Assembly (NCBI GenBank): GCA_028276405.1
Contig: JAPYWJ010000002.1
Location: 1 to 64,000, forward strand
Reading direction: 5' to 3'
DNA from: Hydrogenobacter sp.
GTDB lineage: Bacteria; Aquificota; Aquificia; Aquificales; Aquificaceae
Length of the DNA stretch: 64,000 nt
The position numbers and the translations under genes were made by a program. The notes beneath the pieces were generated by a model, which worked only from the letters and a program-made list of their open reading frames with translations, was not told the DNA's origin and did not search any database. The first letter of the stretch is position 1. Each line of letters opens with the position of its first letter. Positions 7,921 through 17,152 of the stretch are shown here, piece after piece.

Positions 7921-8493
7921 TCAAGATCTTCCAAGCCCTCTTTTTACTTCTTCCGCTATTTTTATAAACTTTTCCATCTCTTCAGTGTGCTGGTCTCTGA
8001 GGGTTATCATGGCATCTTCGTGTCCTGCCATACCGCACATGGCTATGGTAAAGCAGTCCGTTTCTGCTCTTATGATCTTTAGTGCTACATTGGCATAGTG
8101 GCAGTGAACACCTACAAATATGCAAGCTTTTATCTTGTTGTGCCATATAGTCAGGTTAGGATGGTTGGGATTTATCTCTATAGCGGGGTTTATCTTTGGA
8201 TACTTGGGTCTGTAGTCGTACATGGGGATTATCTTTGCTCCTAAAACTTCTGCCATTTTTCTAACAAGCTTTGCCTTCTCCTTTGCTTCTTCGTTCCACG
8301 CGTAAAGTACCTGTGGACCAGGAAAGATGGTGGGATTTGGTCTTGTCAGCATTGCCTTTGCGGCTTCACGCATGGCTACCTCTTCATCTACTATTTCGTT
8401 GAACATAAGGGCTTTTCCCGGTGGTGGGTTTAACACACCTTCATAAACAGCTACCGGATAGGGTGAAAAGCCACTGGGACCTATATGTGCCAT
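7921..8493 (-). CDS. porD: POR accessory subunit, CO dehydrogenase beta/ACS epsilon-like
   Basis: A 190-residue protein found in the five-subunit oxoacid oxidoreductases of Aquificales. From memory of the family it is annotated as a CO dehydrogenase beta subunit/acetyl-CoA synthase epsilon-like protein (PF02552), a Rossmann-type fold; I could not test this here. The N-terminus is rich in Gly and Pro. The middle carries GPQVLYAWNEEAKEKAK, and the C-terminal half has a Cys/His-rich GVHCHYANVA and DCFTIAMCGMAGHEDA. No CxxC cluster site is evident. The letter D follows the published gene order and is provisional. A GGAGG site precedes the ATG. Confidence 0.7.
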   Translation of the reverse strand: MAHIGPSGFSPYPVAVYEGVLNPPPGKALMFNEIVDEEVAMREAAKAMLTRPNPTIFPGPQVLYAWNEEAKEKAKLVRKMAEVLGAKIIPMYDYRPKYPKINPAIEINPNHPNLTIWHNKIKACIFVGVHCHYANVALKIIRAETDCFTIAMCGMAGHEDAMITLRDQHTEEMEKFIKIAEEVKRGLGRS

Positions 8494-8515
8494 AACAAAC
8501 CTCCTTTAGGGTTCT

Positions 8516-8746
8516 TCACTTTTCTGCATGCACTTCTGGCATGATCATGTGTATAGCGTTTCGCTTCAGTAGGTTTACACACACATAAACGCACAAAGCA
8601 CAGCCTTTGCACCTTTCCTGAATTACATAAGCGTGATGTTCTTCGTCAGTGTACATGAGTGTGTTGGGTTCCGGACAAAAAAGAGTGCACTGCTTGCAGT
8701 TGTATTTACTGCATTCGTCGTTTATCACCTCCGCCACATAATACAT
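8516..8746 (-). CDS. porE: POR ferredoxin-type subunit, 2[4Fe-4S]
   Basis: A 76-residue iron-sulfur protein, the first gene of the por operon. Eight cysteines form two sets: Cys12, 17, 20, 24 (CX4CX2CX3C) and Cys46, 49, 52, 56 (CX2CX2CX3C). The first set is unusual because the first spacing is four rather than two. It probably carries electrons between the core enzyme and soluble ferredoxins. AGGAGG lies seven bases before the ATG. The letter E follows the published order and may be interchanged with D in other naming schemes. Confidence 0.8.
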   Translation of the reverse strand: MYYVAEVINDECSKYNCKQCTLFCPEPNTLMYTDEEHHAYVIQERCKGCALCVYVCVNLLKRNAIHMIMPEVHAEK

Positions 8747-8778
8747 ACCTTGCCTCCTAATAAGGATTTTCGGATTTT

Positions 8779-8809
8779 ATTAAGTTAAGACTATTTGAAA
8801 AAATGTCAA
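8779..8809 (-). promoter_or_regulatory. candidate por operon promoter
   Basis: On the minus strand a perfect -35 hexamer TTGACA (8804-8809) is followed after 19 bases by CTTAAT (8779-8784), 32 bases before porE. The spacing is long, so the -10 assignment is weak; the -35 is the only perfect match in this gap. Confidence 0.4.
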
Positions 8810-8826
8810 GGTAAATAGCATGAGTT

Positions 8827-9141
8827 TTACTTCCCCTGATTAGAATTAAGCAAAATTACCGCTACCACTATCATATCCTTTTGTGCTTTCATACCATGAG
8901 GTTCTAAAGGTTCGCAAACTACAAGATCACCTTCTTCTACCTTTATCCACTCTTTTCCTTTTAAGAACTCTCCCTCACCTCTTGCACAGTAAAGCAAAAT
9001 CTTTGAAGGGCTTATGTGAGGAGGTACTTGGCTTTCGGAAGGCATGGAAAAAACCATTATCCTTGCTTCCTTAGAATCGTATGAAAGCCTGCGCTTCACC
9101 TTTGAGTTATCAAATTCAACTTTCAAAAGGTTATCCTTCAT
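8827..9141 (-). CDS. small cupin-domain protein
   Basis: A 104-residue single cupin barrel. The pattern PPHISP (38-43), GEGEFLKGKEWIKVEEGD (54-71) and EPLEPHG (76-82) follows cupin motifs 1 and 2, though motif 1 has only one clear His. No signal peptide. Such proteins bind a metal or small ligand; the role here is unknown. A strong AAAGGAGGTG site precedes the ATG. It lies just upstream of the por operon in the same direction, so read-through is possible. Confidence 0.75.
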   Translation of the reverse strand: MKDNLLKVEFDNSKVKRRLSYDSKEARIMVFSMPSESQVPPHISPSKILLYCARGEGEFLKGKEWIKVEEGDLVVCEPLEPHGMKAQKDMIVVAVILLNSNQGK

Positions 9142-9217
9142 AAGGCACCTCCTTTGTAAGTGAGTTAATACTTATATATAGATGGGAAAATAGATGTGTA
9201 AATGATCACTATCATGT

Positions 9218-10927
9218 TTATACTTTGTCTTTGTCTATAAGTTCCTTTACTACCTGTATAGCAGATTCCACGGGCACATCAGTTTTCTCACCTGTGTGCC
9301 TGTTATGGAGTTCCACTTTACCTTCCTTGACCTTTTTACCTACTATTATTCTGTATGGAAATCCGCACAGGTCAGCATCTGCAAACTTAAAACCTGCGCT
9401 TGCTTCTCGGTCGTCGTATATAACATCTAAGCCTAATTCCTGAGCCATCATGTAGAGCTTCTCTGCTGTGCTTTTTTGTTCTTGGTCGGATGGGTTTAGA
9501 CATATAATATCAAGTTCAAAGGGTGCAACTACTGTAGGCCATTTTATGCCAAACTCGTCATGATACTGCTCTACTATGGCAGACATGCACCGTGATATGC
9601 CTATGCCATAGCATCCCATAAATAGGGGCTTGTCCTCGCCTTGCTGATCCTTGTAGTATGCCTTCATGGGCACAGAATAACGAGTGCCAAGTAAGAATAT
9701 GTGTCCTAACTCCAAACCTTTGCTGACCTTTAGGGGGGACGCACACTTGGGGCACGGATCTCCTTCCGTAACCTGTGCCAAGTCAAAGAAATCACCGTAA
9801 GAAAAATCCCTTTCGGGATTAGCATTTATGTAATGATAATCTGGCTCATTAAAAGCGATCACTGCGTTTTTTATACCAAAAGTGGAGTTATCCCATAGGA
9901 CTTTCACACTGGGGGGTACATTAAAAGGACCTATAAAGCCTTTCTGTGTTCCAAAGAGCCTGTAGACCTCTTCGTCAGTGGCGAGCCTGAAGTTTTCCGT
10001 ACCAATAACTTGCGCAAGTTTGTTCTCATCTACTTCCCTGTCTCCCTTTATCATAACCATCACAGGCTCGCCTTGAGCTATATAGAGTACTGCTTTGAGT
10101 ATTTTGCTTTTTGGCACTTTTAAAAACTGGGAGAGCTCTTCTATGGTTTCCGCGTTGGGTGTGTATACCTTCTGTAAGGATTTTTCTTCTTCCTCCTGTT
10201 GTTTTCCAAGAGGGAGTTTTACTATCTCTGCATTAGCTGAATATCCGCAACTTAGGCAGTAAGCCACCTTTGCCTCTCCATAGTCTGTAAGAATTACAAA
10301 TTCGTGAGAGCTTATACCACCTATGGCTCCTACGCTTGCTTCCACCATCAAAGTATTTAGCCTGAGTTTTTTAAAAATTCTCTCGTAAGCAAACCTCATG
10401 GTCTCGTAAGACATCATCGCAGAGAACTCATCCGTATCAAAGGAGTAGGCGTCTTTCATTATGAATTCTCTTCCACGGATAAGTCCAAAACGAGGTCTTT
10501 TCTCATCCCTGAACTTTACCTGTATCTGGTAGAGTATGAAGGGTAGTTGTCTGTAAGAGTTTACAAAACTTCTAACCAAGTCCGTTATTTCCTCTTCGTG
10601 CGTAGGTCCCAAGCAGTATTCTCTGCCATGCCTGTCTTTTAGAGTAAAAAGCTCTCTGCCATACAGCTCCCACCTTCCTGTTTCTTTCCAAAGCTCCGCA
10701 GGGTTTAGAACTGTAAGCAAAACTTCCTGTGCACCGCTTCTTTCCATCTCTTTCCTTATGATGTTTTCTATCTTTCTTATCACTCTATAGCCAGGTGGTG
10801 TAAAAGCGTAGATACCAGAAGCAACTTGCTTTATAAAACCACCTTTGAGTAAATACTTGTGTGAAGGTGCTTCTGCATCCGCGGGATCATCCTTTGAAGT
10901 GTACCAAAAGTAAAAGCTCCACCGCAT
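9218..10927 (-). CDS. proS: prolyl-tRNA synthetase, bacterial type with editing domain
   Basis: A 569-residue class II synthetase charging tRNA-Pro. The N-terminal catalytic part contains motif 2-like FRDEKRPRFGLIRGREFIMK (about 138-157); residues about 225-390 are the INS editing insertion typical of bacterial-type ProRS, which removes mischarged alanine; the core then resumes (GCYGIGISR) and ends with the anticodon-binding domain. The length is normal. The start faces miaA on the opposite strand across 56 bases. Confidence 0.96.
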   Translation of the reverse strand: MRWSFYFWYTSKDDPADAEAPSHKYLLKGGFIKQVASGIYAFTPPGYRVIRKIENIIRKEMERSGAQEVLLTVLNPAELWKETGRWELYGRELFTLKDRHGREYCLGPTHEEEITDLVRSFVNSYRQLPFILYQIQVKFRDEKRPRFGLIRGREFIMKDAYSFDTDEFSAMMSYETMRFAYERIFKKLRLNTLMVEASVGAIGGISSHEFVILTDYGEAKVAYCLSCGYSANAEIVKLPLGKQQEEEEKSLQKVYTPNAETIEELSQFLKVPKSKILKAVLYIAQGEPVMVMIKGDREVDENKLAQVIGTENFRLATDEEVYRLFGTQKGFIGPFNVPPSVKVLWDNSTFGIKNAVIAFNEPDYHYINANPERDFSYGDFFDLAQVTEGDPCPKCASPLKVSKGLELGHIFLLGTRYSVPMKAYYKDQQGEDKPLFMGCYGIGISRCMSAIVEQYHDEFGIKWPTVVAPFELDIICLNPSDQEQKSTAEKLYMMAQELGLDVIYDDREASAGFKFADADLCGFPYRIIVGKKVKEGKVELHNRHTGEKTDVPVESAIQVVKELIDKDKV

Positions 10928-10983
10928 GCAAAGTTTATTATCTTACATCCTTTATTATCAGTCAAGCAATAATATTTTATAGC

Positions 10984-11913
10984 ATGTTATTGGTGATAGG
11001 TGGACCTACAGCAAGTGGGAAGTCTTCAATAGCCTGCTTGGTGGCACAAGCTCTTGATGGTGAAATAATAAGCGCTGATTCTATGAGTGTTTACAAACAC
11101 ATGGACATAGGCACTGCAAAACCTGTAGCATGTATGAAAGTAATAAAACACCATCTTGTTGATATCCTTGAGCCGGGTGAAGTTTTTGACGCAAAAATTT
11201 TTGAGGAGATGTCTGTAAAAGCCATAGAAGATATAAAAGGTAGGAAAAAGCTTCCCATAGTATGCGGTGGCACTTATCTTTACATAAATGTCCTTCTGCA
11301 GGGCATAGAGGACACGCCACCACCCGATTGGTCCTTAAGAGAAAGACTCTACGCAATAGTAAAGAAAAAAGGCAGTGCGTACCTATACGAAAAACTAAAA
11401 GTAGTTGATAAAAAATACGCCATGAAGATATCGCCACGGGATAGCAGGAGAATAGTGAGAGCTTTAGAGGTTTTTCTTCAGACCGGCAAGCCCTTTTCTT
11501 CTTTCCATAAGTGGGGAGCACCGCGCTTTGAGTTTAAGGGTTTTTACATAAAACTAAGCTGGGAAAGCCTTTCTCACAATATAGAGAAAAGAGTATTGCA
11601 GATGTTTGAAAGAGGCTTAGTTAATGAGGTGGAAAAGCTCTTAGAGATGGGTTTTGAACATTTCTTAACCTCACAACAGGCTATAGGATACAAGGAGTTG
11701 ATACCTTACCTGAAGGGTGTGATAAGCTTAGAGGAAGCGATAGAGAATATAGTGAAAAACACAAAAGATTACGCCAAAAGGCAGGTAAGGTGGTTCAGAA
11801 AACAAGGGTGGGAAGAGGTAGATGTGGAAAAACTCGGTATAGAAGGTAGCGCTCAATTCATCGTGGAAAAAGCTTTAAATTTAGATGCCCTCCACTGCGT
11901 AAATGCCCCGTAG
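10984..11913 (+). CDS. miaA: tRNA dimethylallyltransferase
   Basis: A 309-residue enzyme that adds a dimethylallyl group to A37 of tRNAs reading UNN codons. The P-loop GPTASGKS (7-14) directly follows the first strand, which fixes the start at 10984; an upstream in-frame ATG at 10861 would add 41 unrelated residues. DSMSVYKHMDIGTAKP and HHLVDILEP match the substrate-binding region. No Shine-Dalgarno sequence is near the ATG. The last 33 bases overlap the 3' end of hpt. Confidence 0.95.
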   Translation: MLLVIGGPTASGKSSIACLVAQALDGEIISADSMSVYKHMDIGTAKPVACMKVIKHHLVDILEPGEVFDAKIFEEMSVKAIEDIKGRKKLPIVCGGTYLYINVLLQGIEDTPPPDWSLRERLYAIVKKKGSAYLYEKLKVVDKKYAMKISPRDSRRIVRALEVFLQTGKPFSSFHKWGAPRFEFKGFYIKLSWESLSHNIEKRVLQMFERGLVNEVEKLLEMGFEHFLTSQQAIGYKELIPYLKGVISLEEAIENIVKNTKDYAKRQVRWFRKQGWEEVDVEKLGIEGSAQFIVEKALNLDALHCVNAP

Positions 11914-12420
11914 GTTTCTACCTTCCTCGTCCCAGTCAAGCCCGTAGCCTACTAAAAAGGCATCTGGGACTTTAAAACCAACATACTCCACTTGGACATC
12001 CACCTTTCTTCTTTCATACTTGTCAAGAAGCACGCATGTTTTGAGCAATTTAGGTTCTCGCATACTTAGAATGCTTTTTATCTCTTTGAGTGTATAGCCA
12101 GTATCTAAAATATCGTCTACCAGAAGCACTTTTTGTCCTTCTATGTTCATGCTTATGTCCTTTACTATCTTCACATGACCTTCGCTCCAAGTACCAGAAC
12201 CATAGCTAGACACCCACATAAAGTCTATCTTTACGAGCGTGTTTATGTGTCTTACCAAATCAGCCAAGAATACGAAGGATCCCTTAAGAAGCCCTATGGC
12301 AACAAAAGGTTCTCCAAAGTCGTGCTCTATAGTTTTGGCAAGTTCCTCCACTCTCTTTTTAATTTCCTCTTCACCTATTAGGAGTGTTAGCTTTTTACCC
12401 TTTACGCTTGTATATTGCAT
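11881..12420 (-). CDS. hpt: hypoxanthine phosphoribosyltransferase
   Basis: A 179-residue purine-salvage enzyme joining hypoxanthine or guanine to PRPP. Seen: LKGSFVF (45-51), the flexible-loop SSYGSGTWS (71-79), the PRPP motif VLLVDDILDTGYT (98-110) and a C-terminal VPDAFLVGYGLDW. The ATG at 12420 is preferred to an upstream start because the family begins about here. TATAAT on this strand (12427-12432) ends six bases before the ATG and overlaps the start codon of the divergent GT9 gene, so a leaderless transcript is likely. Confidence 0.93.
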   Translation of the reverse strand: MQYTSVKGKKLTLLIGEEEIKKRVEELAKTIEHDFGEPFVAIGLLKGSFVFLADLVRHINTLVKIDFMWVSSYGSGTWSEGHVKIVKDISMNIEGQKVLLVDDILDTGYTLKEIKSILSMREPKLLKTCVLLDKYERRKVDVQVEYVGFKVPDAFLVGYGLDWDEEGRNLRGIYAVEGI

Positions 12421-12431
12421 AGAATGATTAT

Positions 12432-13214
12432 ATGATACTCTTTTACAGAAGGGGTGGACTTGGAGATACACTGCTCACCTTTCCTGTGCTTGAGATACTC
12501 AAGAAAAGGGGTGAGCGCATATTTGCAGTAGGTAATACAGATTATTTGAAGATAGCTAAGAAGGTAGGCTGGATTGATGAAATGCACTACGAAATACCAG
12601 AAGGCAGTTTCAGTAAGGTCATAAAAGTGTCCGTAGATGGAAATGTGAGACCTTTTCCAGAAAGGAGAATTTGGATAGTAGAGCACTATCTTGAAAGCTT
12701 AGAGCTAAAGGATAGCTACTCTGATACACTTAACCTTGAGCCTCTACCAAACAATCCTTTAAGTGGTAAGGTGGTTATACACCCATCAAGCGGTTCGAAG
12801 GCTAAAAACCCTTCCATAGAACTCTTCTTGCGCATAGAGGAGTATCTAAAAAGACGAAGTTATCAGACCGTTTACTTTTTAGGTGAGGCGGATTATTGGG
12901 TAAAGGAGCTTGTTTCTGAGTTTTACGAAAGCTCAGACCCCCTTGAAATAGCTAAAGCACTAAAAGAAGCTAAGCTGTTTATAGGAAACGACAGTGGTAT
13001 ATCTCATTTGGCTGCTTATGTGGGTGTTCCATCTTTTGTTTTCTATGGACCTACAGACCCTATAGTTTGGAAACCTATAGGTAGAAATGTGTTTCAAATA
13101 AGTTTAAACCTCTATTGCAGTCCATGTTTTCCCAACACCTGCAGAGAAAGACCATGTTTGGGCGCAGAAGAACTTTTTAAAGGCTTTGTTAGAGCTTTTG
13201 AAACTCTGTATTGA
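12432..13214 (+). CDS. glycosyltransferase family 9 (heptosyltransferase-like)
   Basis: A 260-residue protein of the ADP-heptose:LPS heptosyltransferase family. The N-terminal GGLGDTLLTFPVL is the classic GT9 start, VVIHPSSGSKAKNP lies in the middle and FIGNDSGISHLAAYVGVPSFVFYGPTDP in the nucleotide-sugar domain. It is about 70-80 residues shorter than typical WaaC/WaaF, so the exact donor and acceptor are open; LPS core assembly is the likely role. Only 11 bases separate its start from hpt on the other strand. Cysteines near the C-terminus (YCSPCFPNTCRERPC) are a noticeable cluster. Confidence 0.85.
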   Translation: MILFYRRGGLGDTLLTFPVLEILKKRGERIFAVGNTDYLKIAKKVGWIDEMHYEIPEGSFSKVIKVSVDGNVRPFPERRIWIVEHYLESLELKDSYSDTLNLEPLPNNPLSGKVVIHPSSGSKAKNPSIELFLRIEEYLKRRSYQTVYFLGEADYWVKELVSEFYESSDPLEIAKALKEAKLFIGNDSGISHLAAYVGVPSFVFYGPTDPIVWKPIGRNVFQISLNLYCSPCFPNTCRERPCLGAEELFKGFVRAFETLY

Positions 13215-13290
13215 ATCAGATACCGGTTTCTAAGACTTTTTTGGAAAAGCACATCACGAGCAAAGTTTGGAGAGCCATCCTTAGCTTTCT

Positions 13291-14046
13291 TTATCCAAGC
13301 ACAGAACTGTAGGTTAAAGCTGCGGTAATAAGGGATGTGAAAAAGGATACTGTTAACAAAACAATCATTACAACTATCTGGAACACCACCGCACTTATGG
13401 GATCCGCACCCCCTACCATCATACCCACCGCAACGCCAGGTATATGCACAATGCCTGCAGACCTTAGCATGTTATACTTGGGCATCATAGACACCTTTAT
13501 GGCATTTTGCACCACTTCCTCCATAGCCTTCTTTAAAGGTGCCCCCAAGGCAACCTTTGCCTCTATCTCCCAGAGCCTGTTTAAGGCTTCTGAGCGCATC
13601 CTCTCAAAGGTCAATGACACATTGCTGAGGGAATTTCCAAGCACCAAGCCCCACATGGTGATCATACTCACCGGGTCCTTGGGCACATAATCCATCAGAT
13701 AGAGCAGAACAAACACCAAAGAGGAAGGACTAACCAAGGCTATGTAGCTCTTTAAAAAAAGCCTTCCAAAGCTTCCCTCTATTTTGAGCCTTTCCACCGC
13801 GGTTATACTACCGAAGAGAGACATAACAAAGAGGATAAAAATTAGCAGAGCTAAGGATTGTACTTCCAGAATAAACCGAAGGAGGTAGCCAAGCAGTAGA
13901 AGCTGGATAGTGGTCCGCAGGGAGCTTTCAAGGAGGTCCCTTTCCGCTTTGAGGTTGTAAAAGTAAGAAAGGGCTATGGCAAAGAGAACCAAAAGAAAGG
14001 CTGGTGGTAGATGGCTCAATTCAAAAATATACAACCTTTGTCCCAT
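13291..14046 (-). CDS. fetB: FetB/UPF0014-type ABC transporter permease
   Basis: A 251-residue membrane protein with about seven hydrophobic segments. The family mark is the stretch around WGLVLGNSLSNVSLTFERM (131-149) and the later LRSAGIVHIPGVAVGMMVGG. In Escherichia coli FetAB acts in iron export. The partner ATPase FetA is not next to it or elsewhere in the window. Its third positions look richer in G and C than its neighbours (many CTC, GCC, AAG), which may point to a recent arrival, but I could not compute this. Confidence 0.8.
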   Translation of the reverse strand: MGQRLYIFELSHLPPAFLLVLFAIALSYFYNLKAERDLLESSLRTTIQLLLLGYLLRFILEVQSLALLIFILFVMSLFGSITAVERLKIEGSFGRLFLKSYIALVSPSSLVFVLLYLMDYVPKDPVSMITMWGLVLGNSLSNVSLTFERMRSEALNRLWEIEAKVALGAPLKKAMEEVVQNAIKVSMMPKYNMLRSAGIVHIPGVAVGMMVGGADPISAVVFQIVVMIVLLTVSFFTSLITAALTYSSVLG

Positions 14047-14118
14047 CAGATGGCATGTAGGAAAGAATTATACAACACTTCTCTTGATTATGAAGCTTTA
14101 GAAGATATTTTATTATAT

Positions 14119-14325
14119 ATGGTTCTTTACATAAACGGTGAGCCGAGGGAAGTAAAGGATGAACTCAATCTATATGAACTTCTGGATCACTTAGGTATAG
14201 CCTTAAGAGAGGTAGGGCTTGCCATTTCTGTAAACGGAGAGGTTGTTCCTAAGAGTAAATACGCAGATGTTAGGTTAAAAGATGGGGACAGTGTGGAGAT
14301 CATACACTTGGTAGGTGGTGGTTGA
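14119..14325 (+). CDS. thiS: sulfur carrier protein ThiS
   Basis: A 68-residue ubiquitin-fold protein that carries sulfur as a C-terminal thiocarboxylate for thiazole formation. It starts at 14119 (MVLYINGEPREV) and ends in VGGG, with the needed terminal Gly-Gly. A longer frame from 14011 overlaps fetB and lacks ThiS character. It is 27 bases upstream of thiG, its partner. No TPP riboswitch motif is visible upstream. Confidence 0.92.
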   Translation: MVLYINGEPREVKDELNLYELLDHLGIALREVGLAISVNGEVVPKSKYADVRLKDGDSVEIIHLVGGG

Positions 14326-14352
14326 TGTAAAATCTATTCACGGAGGTTTTAT

Positions 14353-15156
14353 ATGCTTGACTTGGAAAAACTTTTAGAAGAGGATCCTCTTGAAATAGCA
14401 GGAAGAACATTTAACTCAAGGCTCATAATAGGCTCCGGTAAGTTTAAAAGCTTTCAGCAGAATAAGGAAGTGCTTGAAGCAAGCGGTGCCCAGATAATAA
14501 CTGTGGCGGTCAGAAGAGTCAACATCACAGACCCAAATAAGGAAAACTTATTAGACTACATAGACCCAAAAAAGTACCTAATACTTCCTAACACTGCTGG
14601 TTGCTATACTGCAGAAGAAGCCATTAAAACTGCCATGCTTGCAAGGGAAGCCACAGGCATAAACTGGATAAAGCTTGAGGTTATAGGTGATCAAAAAACA
14701 CTCCTTCCGGATATGGAGGAGACGCTGAAAGCTGCTAAGATTTTGGTAAAAGAAGGTTTTGTAGTACTTCCTTACATATTTGATGACCCTGTTTATGCCA
14801 AAAAGTTTGAAGATATAGGTTGTGCAGCGGTTATGCCCTTGGCAGCACCCATAGGTTCAGGACTTGGACTTCAAAACCCTTACAACATCATGTTTATCAA
14901 AGAATCGGTATCTATCCCCGTTATAGTGGATGCTGGTATAGGAAGCGCTGCTGACATACCACCCGTTATGGAGCTTGGTGTTGATGCTATTCTTACCAAT
15001 ACTGCTCTTGCAGAAGCAAAAGACCCCATAAAGATGGCAGTAGCCATGAAGTATGCGGTAATAGCGGGAAGGCTCTCTTACCTTGCAGGAAGAATGCCCA
15101 AAAGAGACTACGCAGTTCCTTCCTCTCCTTTAAAAGGGGTTCCTTACAAATCATGA
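14353..15156 (+). CDS. thiG: thiazole synthase
   Basis: A 267-residue TIM-barrel enzyme that builds the thiazole ring of thiamine from deoxyxylulose phosphate, dehydroglycine or glycine imine, and ThiS thiocarboxylate. Seen: RLIIGSGKF (22-30), the Schiff-base lysine region [11 protein letters not shown] (about 104-114), PIGSGLG, and [18 protein letters not shown] near 195-213. A GGAGG site lies eight bases before the ATG. The stop overlaps the hemG start as ATGA. Confidence 0.95.
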   Translation: MLDLEKLLEEDPLEIAGRTFNSRLIIGSGKFKSFQQNKEVLEASGAQIITVAVRRVNITDPNKENLLDYIDPKKYLILPNTAGCYTAEEAIKTAMLAREATGINWIKLEVIGDQKTLLPDMEETLKAAKILVKEGFVVLPYIFDDPVYAKKFEDIGCAAVMPLAAPIGSGLGLQNPYNIMFIKESVSIPVIVDAGIGSAADIPPVMELGVDAILTNTALAEAKDPIKMAVAMKYAVIAGRLSYLAGRMPKRDYAVPSSPLKGVPYKS

Positions 15157-16478
15157 TGGAAGTTGCGGTAGTAGGAAGCGGTATATCTGGACTTTCGGTA
15201 GCACATCACCTAAAAAAGTCTGGTGTGGAAGTAAAGGTCTTTGAAAAGGAAGAGGTTTTGGGAGGAAACATACAGAGCGAGTACAAAGACGGATACCTGT
15301 GTGAGTTAGGACCTCAGACGGTTCTTGCAGATAATAAAGTGGAAGAGTTTTTGAAAGGTCTGCATTTAGAGCCCATCTTTGCAAATCCATCTTCTAAAAA
15401 AAGATACATATACAGAAAAGGTAGGCTTATAGCTCTTCCTCTTTCTCCGTTAGAGTTTCTCAGATCACCTTTCCTATCCTTTAGTGGAAAATTGAGACTT
15501 TTGAGAGAACCTTTTATCCCCAAATCCCCAAAAAGTGAAGAAAGCATTGCGGAGTTTGTAAGACGCAGGTTTGGGAAGGAGTTTTTAGATTATGTAGTTG
15601 CACCCTTCGTGTCTGGCGTTTATGCAGGGGATCCAGAAGAACTTTCTGTAAAGTATGCGGTTAGAAAAGTATACGAGCTTGAAGAAAGGTACGGAAGCGT
15701 TATAAGAGGTGCCATAAAGCTAAAAGCTTTAGGTCCTTCTGGAAAACTCATATCTTTCAGGGAAGGCAACGGAGCACTAATAAAAAAACTTTCAGAAAAC
15801 CTTCAGATCTTTAAAGGGAATGTAGTCCTTAGAATAAGAAGGAAAGATGAGTTTTTCCTTTTGGACACTAAGGAAGGCAAGTTTTTTGCTAAAGCGGTAG
15901 TAGTTGCTGTACCCTCTACATCTGCGAGCTACTTGCTCAGAGACCTCTCCTGGAGCGTGTCAGAAGAATTTGATGAGATTTACTATGCGCCCGTGCTTGT
16001 GATGCACATATCCGTAAAGACAGGTAGCCTGCCAGAAGGCTTTGGCTTTTTGGTGCCAAAAAAAGAAGGCAAAAGAGTACTTGGGGTGATATTTTCATCA
16101 CAGCTTTTTGAGGGTAGAAGTCCAAAAGGAAAGGACCTACTCACTGTATACTTAGGTGGAGCTACAGACCCACAGATAGTGGACTATTCGGACGAAGCAG
16201 TAGTGAGCATAGTAGAAAAAGAATTAAAGGAAATATTAAAAATAGAGAATTTTGAAGTTATAAGGATAACGCGCTGGAAGAAAGGAATACCTCAGTACAC
16301 GGTGGGATACGGTCGATACCTGGACCTAGCAAACTCCATAGAAAAGGAACAACCAGGTCTATTTCTAACGGGCAATTACCTTTACGGCGTATCAGTAGCA
16401 GATTGCATTAGAGCATCTTATAAGGTGGCACAAAAGGTTTTAGAATTCCTTGAACTCAAGAGGGGTATTGTGGTATAA
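15153..16478 (+). CDS. hemG: protoporphyrinogen/coproporphyrinogen oxidase, FAD type
   Basis: A 441-residue flavoprotein that oxidises a porphyrinogen to the porphyrin late in haem synthesis. The dinucleotide-binding [13 protein letters not shown] (8-20) and [13 protein letters not shown] (31-43) are at the N-terminus. The C-terminal [16 protein letters not shown] closes the FAD site. Whether it acts on protoporphyrinogen or coproporphyrinogen cannot be read from sequence alone. It overlaps thiG by four bases. Its TAA stop lies inside the -10 box of the following transaldolase promoter. Confidence 0.88.
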   Translation: MMEVAVVGSGISGLSVAHHLKKSGVEVKVFEKEEVLGGNIQSEYKDGYLCELGPQTVLADNKVEEFLKGLHLEPIFANPSSKKRYIYRKGRLIALPLSPLEFLRSPFLSFSGKLRLLREPFIPKSPKSEESIAEFVRRRFGKEFLDYVVAPFVSGVYAGDPEELSVKYAVRKVYELEERYGSVIRGAIKLKALGPSGKLISFREGNGALIKKLSENLQIFKGNVVLRIRRKDEFFLLDTKEGKFFAKAVVVAVPSTSASYLLRDLSWSVSEEFDEIYYAPVLVMHISVKTGSLPEGFGFLVPKKEGKRVLGVIFSSQLFEGRSPKGKDLLTVYLGGATDPQIVDYSDEAVVSIVEKELKEILKIENFEVIRITRWKKGIPQYTVGYGRYLDLANSIEKEQPGLFLTGNYLYGVSVADCIRASYKVAQKVLEFLELKRGIVV

Positions 16479-16479
16479 T
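16450..16479 (+). promoter_or_regulatory. candidate promoter for the transaldolase gene
   Basis: TTGAAC (16450-16455), an 18-base spacer and a perfect TATAAT (16474-16479) lie within the end of hemG, 19 bases before the transaldolase ATG, which has its own AAGGAGG site. The -10 box overlaps the hemG stop codon. Confidence 0.5.
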
Positions 16480-16498
16480 TATCAAGGAGGCTAAGAAG

Positions 16499-17152
16499 AT
16501 GCAGTTTTTCTTGGATACGGGGAATATAGATGAAATAAAACAAGCGTTGGATTGGGGTATTCTTGACGGTGTGACTACCAACCCCACACTTATATCCAAA
16601 ACGGGCAGATCCTTTATGGAAGTAGCTAAAGAGATAGTCAAACTCGTGGATGGTCCTGTGAGCTTAGAAACTGTTTCTCTTAACGCAGAAGGTATGATTA
16701 AAGAAGGAAGGATGCTTGCTGAGCTTGGTGATAATGTCGTTGTAAAAATACCCATGACTCCAGAAGGTGTAAAAGCTATTCAAGTGCTTGAATCAGACGG
16801 CATACCTGTAAATGTGACTCTTATCTTTTCACCAGCTCAGGCTCTTATAGCTGCAAAGGCAGGTGCTACCTTTGTTTCTCCTTTTATAGGAAGAATAGAT
16901 GATGTATCTGGAGAAGGTATGAAGCTTATAAGAGAAGTCAAGACCATCTTTGACAACTACGATATAGATACAGAGATCATAGTAGCAAGCGTGCGTCATC
17001 CTATGCATGTGGTAGAGGCTGCTCTTATAGGTGCTGATATATGCACCATGCCCTTTGAGGTGATGAAAAAACTCTTTAACCATCCTCTTACTGATAAAGG
17101 ATTAGAGCAGTTCCTCAAAGATTGGGAAAAAGTTCCGGGCAGGCCTTTTTAA
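16499..17152 (+). CDS. fsa: transaldolase, small (TalC/fructose-6-phosphate aldolase) type
   Basis: A 217-residue TIM-barrel aldolase. GVTTNPTLI (24-32) and the Schiff-base lysine in VVVKIPMT (Lys83) are clear, with [10 protein letters not shown] and SPFIGRIDD further on. Short members act either as transaldolases in pentose-phosphate metabolism or as fructose-6-phosphate aldolases; the sequence does not separate the two with certainty, though the length and thermophile context favour transaldolase. AAGGAGG precedes the ATG. Three bases overlap the convergent rseP end. Confidence 0.9.
   Translation: MQFFLDTGNIDEIKQALDWGILDGVTTNPTLISKTGRSFMEVAKEIVKLVDGPVSLETVSLNAEGMIKEGRMLAELGDNVVVKIPMTPEGVKAIQVLESDGIPVNVTLIFSPAQALIAAKAGATFVSPFIGRIDDVSGEGMKLIREVKTIFDNYDIDTEIIVASVRHPMHVVEAALIGADICTMPFEVMKKLFNHPLTDKGLEQFLKDWEKVPGRPF

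Noticed and set aside
11081-11521. 146-codon antisense frame within miaA
   Set aside because: Cys/Leu-rich shadow frame with no RBS; miaA motifs on the forward strand are clear.
14047-14118. TPP riboswitch before thiS-thiG
   Set aside because: The 72-base gap is too short for a full THI element and lacks a CTGAGA core.
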